DNA of 64,000 nucleotides from Acidimicrobiaceae bacterium (GTDB lineage: Bacteria; Actinomycetota; Acidimicrobiia; Acidimicrobiales; Aldehydirespiratoraceae): positions 124,001 through 188,000 of the forward strand of contig JAPOUM010000040.1 in NCBI GenBank assembly GCA_026708645.1. Direction: 5' to 3'. Shown here in pieces: positions 57,289 to 64,000 of the stretch; position 1 is the stretch's first letter, and each line of letters starts with the position of its first letter. The notes under the pieces are model-generated. The model searched no databases. It was given only the letters and a program-made list of their open reading frames with translations, and was not told where the DNA came from. A program made the translations under genes and the position numbers.

Positions 57289-57912
57289 TCAGGGCTTCCA
57301 CTGCCCGAGCGCAACGCCCCGCACACGGGGCTCGTCGGCCAGCAGTTTGCCGAGTTCGCTGATCTCGGCGATGTCCCAGCCGAGCGCCTCGCAGACGGCT
57401 TCATCCCAACGCTGACGAACCTCGGTGTAGCCGTCACGGAACTGCGGCACGATCTCATGGCGGGTCTCTTCCCAGCAGCCCGCGAGCGTGCCGACGATGC
57501 GGCCATCTGACAAGTCGCAGACAGGCACTGAGGTCCAAGCCGCGGGGTTATAGAACGGAAAGTCTAGCGATTTGCCGGCCTGGCGCATAATGAATGCTCT
57601 CCCTAGAGTGGCGTTGAAGAAGACGGCGGCGGCTTTCGCCTGTGTTGGATCCAGTCCTGTGACCGGCATCCAGCCTTGCCCGACGTAGCGCTCATTGGCT
57701 GCGACTGCGGTCAGGCGAGCGGTCGATGAGCGTTGCCCCATGGTGAGCAGAAGATGGCCGGCTTTGGTGAGGATCGGGGGTTCGCCGGACTGCTTCCACT
57801 CCCACCAGCCGTCGGGGAGGGCCTCGATCCGCTGCTGGCCGTCGGCGCCTTTCGATTGCAGAACAGGGAACGGTCGGATGCCCTCTGGCTGTTTGCTGTA
57901 GTCGCTTCGCAT
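57289..57912 (-). CDS. Putative target-recognition part of the type ISP-like enzyme, separate ORF
   Basis: 207 aa. Starts MRSDYSKQPEGIRPFPVLQS with AGGA about six bases upstream. Contains ALPDGWWEWKQSGEPPIL, AANERYVGQGWMPVTGLDP, AVFFNATLGRAFI and FYNPAAWTSVPV, the look of the C-terminal target-recognition region of single-chain N6-adenine restriction enzymes. Its frame is open upstream as far as 58254, straight through the (GA)14 tract, so it is fused to the big upstream gene when the tract gains one unit. In the present sequence it must be translated on its own. Confidence 0.72.
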   Translation of the reverse strand: MRSDYSKQPEGIRPFPVLQSKGADGQQRIEALPDGWWEWKQSGEPPILTKAGHLLLTMGQRSSTARLTAVAANERYVGQGWMPVTGLDPTQAKAAAVFFNATLGRAFIMRQAGKSLDFPFYNPAAWTSVPVCDLSDGRIVGTLAGCWEETRHEIVPQFRDGYTEVRQRWDEAVCEALGWDIAEISELGKLLADEPRVRGVALGQWKP

Positions 57913-57935
57913 CGTCTGTCCTGTCGCGTGGATCC

Positions 57936-58006
57936 CTACGCCTCGATGCCGGGGCGGTCTGTCGCCTTGCGATAGTCGGCGTAGAGCGGTTGCAGGGTCG
58001 CGTGGA

Positions 58007-58010
<4 letters not shown>
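57936..58010 (-). CDS. 24-codon ORF overlapping the stop of the type ISP-like gene
   Basis: Reads MIHATLQPLYADYRKATDRP then GIEA and stop. Its ATG overlaps the upstream stop as ATGA. The sequence looks protein-like rather than random and becomes the C-terminus of the large protein when the (GA)n tract loses one unit. Too short for confidence as a free gene; it may be a coupling ORF handing ribosomes to the downstream gene. Confidence 0.4.
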
Positions 58011-62569
<4,559 letters not shown>

Positions 62570-62608
62570 GCAGCTCTGTCCTTGCATGCGGCAACGCTGG
62601 AAGCGTCC

Positions 62609-62621
62609 GGGGGGGGGGGGG
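62609..62621 (-). repeat. C13 homopolymer just upstream of the R-M gene start
   Basis: Thirteen C on the coding strand, 40-52 bp before the ATG. A TAATCT at 62631-62636 (minus strand) would place the transcription start about at the tract, so its length may affect promoter output or the leader. If an upstream in-frame ATG is used instead, the tract is coding. Confidence 0.95.
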
Positions 62622-62804
62622 CAGCGAGTGAGATTAGCGGAAGAGAGGCAGCGGTTGCTGCATGGTCGCTGCGGCATCCGGCGCGGGGTGTCCTCGCCGG
62701 ACGCGACCGTGGACGCAGCGGGCGGCTCGGGCTTTCAGGGTGTCCTGCGGGTGGAGCAGCCTAATGCGGTGATTAGGCATTATTTCGATCAGCAATATCA
62801 GGGG

Positions 62805-62833
62805 TTGACATTGTTTGTGAACTGTGATATACA
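62805..62833 (+). promoter_or_regulatory. Near-consensus promoter with an operator-like element
   Basis: TTGACA, 17-bp spacer, TATACA: the best -35/-10 pair in the window. TGTGA occurs three times (62816, 62823, 62835), and GTG and CAC flank the -10 box, a typical repressor-site geometry. Region is AT-rich. Directs a leader of about 110 nt to the coiled-coil gene at 62951. Confidence 0.7.
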
Positions 62834-62950
62834 CTGTGAAAACCTTGATTAGCGCCTGATAGACTTTAAAATGCCATCGCAGGCCGGGCAGAACAGGCCA
62901 GCCGAGTATTCGCTCCAGCGCCCTGCGGCACCCGACTCTGCGAGGTCCGA

Positions 62951-63697
62951 ATGTCCACCAACTCCACGACCCCGACGGTTCCGATGACAGAAGCCGCAAA
63001 CCCCGCTCCAAGACCCGCCGACGAAGTCCCCTCCGCTGCGGCGGCGACAGGCGGCGCCGCGACCCCGCCCGCTGCCGGGGCGGCATCCCTCATGGGGGCG
63101 CGGCCCGGCTGGAGCAATGAGGCGTGGTATCGATGGCTGGCCCGCTTGCTGGGCGCCGTGCTGGTGGCGGTGTTGGTGATCGCTTTCACGGCCACCAACA
63201 TGCGAGCCGGCGACGCCAACGACCGCCTTCGCAGCCTTGAAGGCACGATCAGCGACCGTTTCAACGCCGTGGAAGGCCGATTCGAGGGGATCGAACTCCG
63301 ATTTCAGGGGATCGAACGCCGATTCGAGGAAGTCGAACGCAGGCTCGACGCACTGGCCGAGCGCATCCACGGAGTCGAGACAAGTTTGACGGCTCAGATC
63401 AGCGCCGTGGATTCGAGGCTGACTGCTCAGATCCACGAGGTGGATTTGAAGCTGACAGAGAGGATCAACGACGCGGAGAAGAGGTTGACGGCTCAGATCA
63501 ATGACGTGGATTCGAGGCTGACGGCTCAGATCAATGACGTGGATTCGAGGTTGACGGCTCAGATCCATGATGCGGAAACGAGGCTGAGTTCGCAGAACGA
63601 CGAGCTCGCCAGGACGCTGGCCGCGCTGATCGCTGCTCTGGGGCTCACCGAAGAAGTGCAGGCGGCGCGCGCCGGCAATCTGGTGGTCCCCGGCTGA
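62951..63697 (+). CDS. Membrane-anchored coiled-coil repeat protein
   Basis: 248 aa. An Ala/Pro/Thr-rich cytoplasmic N-terminus, one transmembrane helix (LLGAVLVAVLVIAFTATNM, about 67-85), then a continuous coiled coil. Residues about 100-130 follow seven-residue periodicity (RFEGIEL, RFQGIER, RFEEVER); residues about 146-211 are six 11-residue repeats (LTAQINDVDSR type). No catalytic domain. It resembles membrane tethers or phage/defence-associated coiled-coil proteins in layout, but the function is unknown. Expressed from a strong promoter upstream and divergent from the R-M gene. Confidence 0.75.
   Translation: MSTNSTTPTVPMTEAANPAPRPADEVPSAAAATGGAATPPAAGAASLMGARPGWSNEAWYRWLARLLGAVLVAVLVIAFTATNMRAGDANDRLRSLEGTISDRFNAVEGRFEGIELRFQGIERRFEEVERRLDALAERIHGVETSLTAQISAVDSRLTAQIHEVDLKLTERINDAEKRLTAQINDVDSRLTAQINDVDSRLTAQIHDAETRLSSQNDELARTLAALIAALGLTEEVQAARAGNLVVPG
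63386..63583 (+). repeat. Six 33-bp tandem repeats encoding hendecads
   Basis: Units of the type ttgacggctcagatcaat with 33-bp period: L-T-A-Q-I-x-(D/E)-V-D-S-R. Copies 4 and 5 are almost identical, showing recent duplication. Confidence 0.95.
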
Positions 63698-63707
63698 CTC
63701 CGGTCGA

Positions 63708-63724
63708 CCCGAGCTGACCTCGGG
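63708..63724. terminator. Small hairpin between converging genes
   Basis: CCCGAG, 5-nt loop, CTCGGG, 11 bp after the coiled-coil gene stop and 36 bp before the next gene's stop. Could serve both strands; weak support. Confidence 0.3.
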
Positions 63725-63759
63725 ACGATCTCGGACGGCCTCTGAGCCTCAGACGCTCG

Positions 63760-64000
63760 TCAGGGCTGATCCCCGCCGGTGTTGCCGGCATCGCGGTCGA
63801 GGGCGTCGGCGAGCGCCCTCCAGACCCGCTGCGGGGTGAAAGGCATGTCCAGGTGCTCGACCCCTGCTTGAGCCAGAGCGTCGAGCACGGCGCTTTGGAC
63901 GGCCGGCGTGGATCCGATGGTTCCCGACTCGCCGATGCCTTTGGCGCCGAGCGGGTTCAGTGGGGTGGGAGTCTCGGTGTGAGCGGTCTCGAAGCGCGGC
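63760..64000 (-). CDS. C-terminus of a molybdenum hydroxylase large subunit (CoxL/xanthine dehydrogenase family), cut by the window
   Basis: The minus strand reads TPLNPLGAKGIGESGTIGST then PAVQSAVLDALAQAGVEHLD, MPFTPQRVWRAL and stops after GGDQP. The KGIGESG-(x)-IG-(x)2-PA(V)-(x)NA(V)-x-DA block is the hallmark of the molybdopterin-binding large subunit C-terminus in CO- and aldehyde-dehydrogenase-type enzymes, with the catalytic Glu in GESG. Only the last 79 codons are inside the window, so the substrate cannot be judged. Its stop faces the coiled-coil gene. Confidence 0.85.
   Translation of the reverse strand, partial: PRFETAHTETPTPLNPLGAKGIGESGTIGSTPAVQSAVLDALAQAGVEHLDMPFTPQRVWRALADALDRDAGNTGGDQP

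Overview
The window is about 70% G+C. Gene content points to an actinomycetote, most likely from the class Acidimicrobiia. The evidence is an ANTAR response regulator followed by polA, rpsA, coaE and uvrB, a mycobacterial-type MenB, a PolA with Tyr in the O-helix, a FabD with a C-terminal lipoyl-like domain, a CO-dehydrogenase-family large subunit at the right edge, and many genes whose TANNNT -10 box lies 6-8 nt from the start codon (leaderless mRNAs). The class assignment is inference; the phylum is better supported.

Layout. 0-19.9 kb is housekeeping: an RNA uracil methyltransferase (cut by the window), menB, the membrane pyrophosphatase hppA, a 5-formyl-THF cyclo-ligase, a potassium-uptake cluster trkA-trkH-trkH, gltB-gltD, a sortase with a neocarzinostatin-fold surface protein, and a SpoIIE-type phosphatase. 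20.0-34.2 kb is an accessory island that starts at a tRNA-Pro. It holds a VapC remnant, a DUF222/HNH gene, a MazEF pair, a broken IS30 transposase ending in a serine-recombinase-like stub, an extraordinary Ala-rich/poly-Asp protein, a RloA-RloB pair, a DUF499-ATPase remnant, and a six-gene run bounded by two SPPY DNA methyltransferases. The second methyltransferase is fused to a nuclease-like domain. Between them lie two unknown genes, a MerR-DUF433 protein and a PIN-like protein. 34.3-53.1 kb is core again: a MOSC protein, gcvP, HU, fabZ, the fabD-fabH-fabG-acpP-fabF cluster, a tRNA-Leu, an ANTAR regulator, polA, rpsA, coaE and uvrB. 53.1-64 kb is mixed: a PP2C phosphatase, a secreted protein, a degenerate tRNA-Asn, a 70-bp tandem repeat array, an AbiE-like HTH/nucleotidyltransferase pair, and a single-polypeptide (type ISP-like) restriction-modification gene. 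It ends with a membrane coiled-coil protein and the tail of a molybdenum hydroxylase.

The most striking feature is the restriction-modification gene at 57.3-62.6 kb. It carries three long simple repeats: C13 just upstream of the start, C11 inside the helicase part, and (GA)14 near the 3' end. The dinucleotide tract sits exactly where the main frame separates from the presumptive target-recognition part, and the three reading frames downstream of it give three different C-termini. This looks like a phase-variable defence or epigenetic switch, and is the best candidate here for an undescribed system. The second candidate is the 28.3-34.2 kb methyltransferase cluster.

Throughout the window, coding and non-coding DNA carries short tandem duplications (15-bp units in the cyclo-ligase, 12-bp units before trkH, 33-bp units in the coiled-coil gene, 70-bp units upstream of the AbiE-like pair), so repeat expansion seems to be a general habit of this genome.
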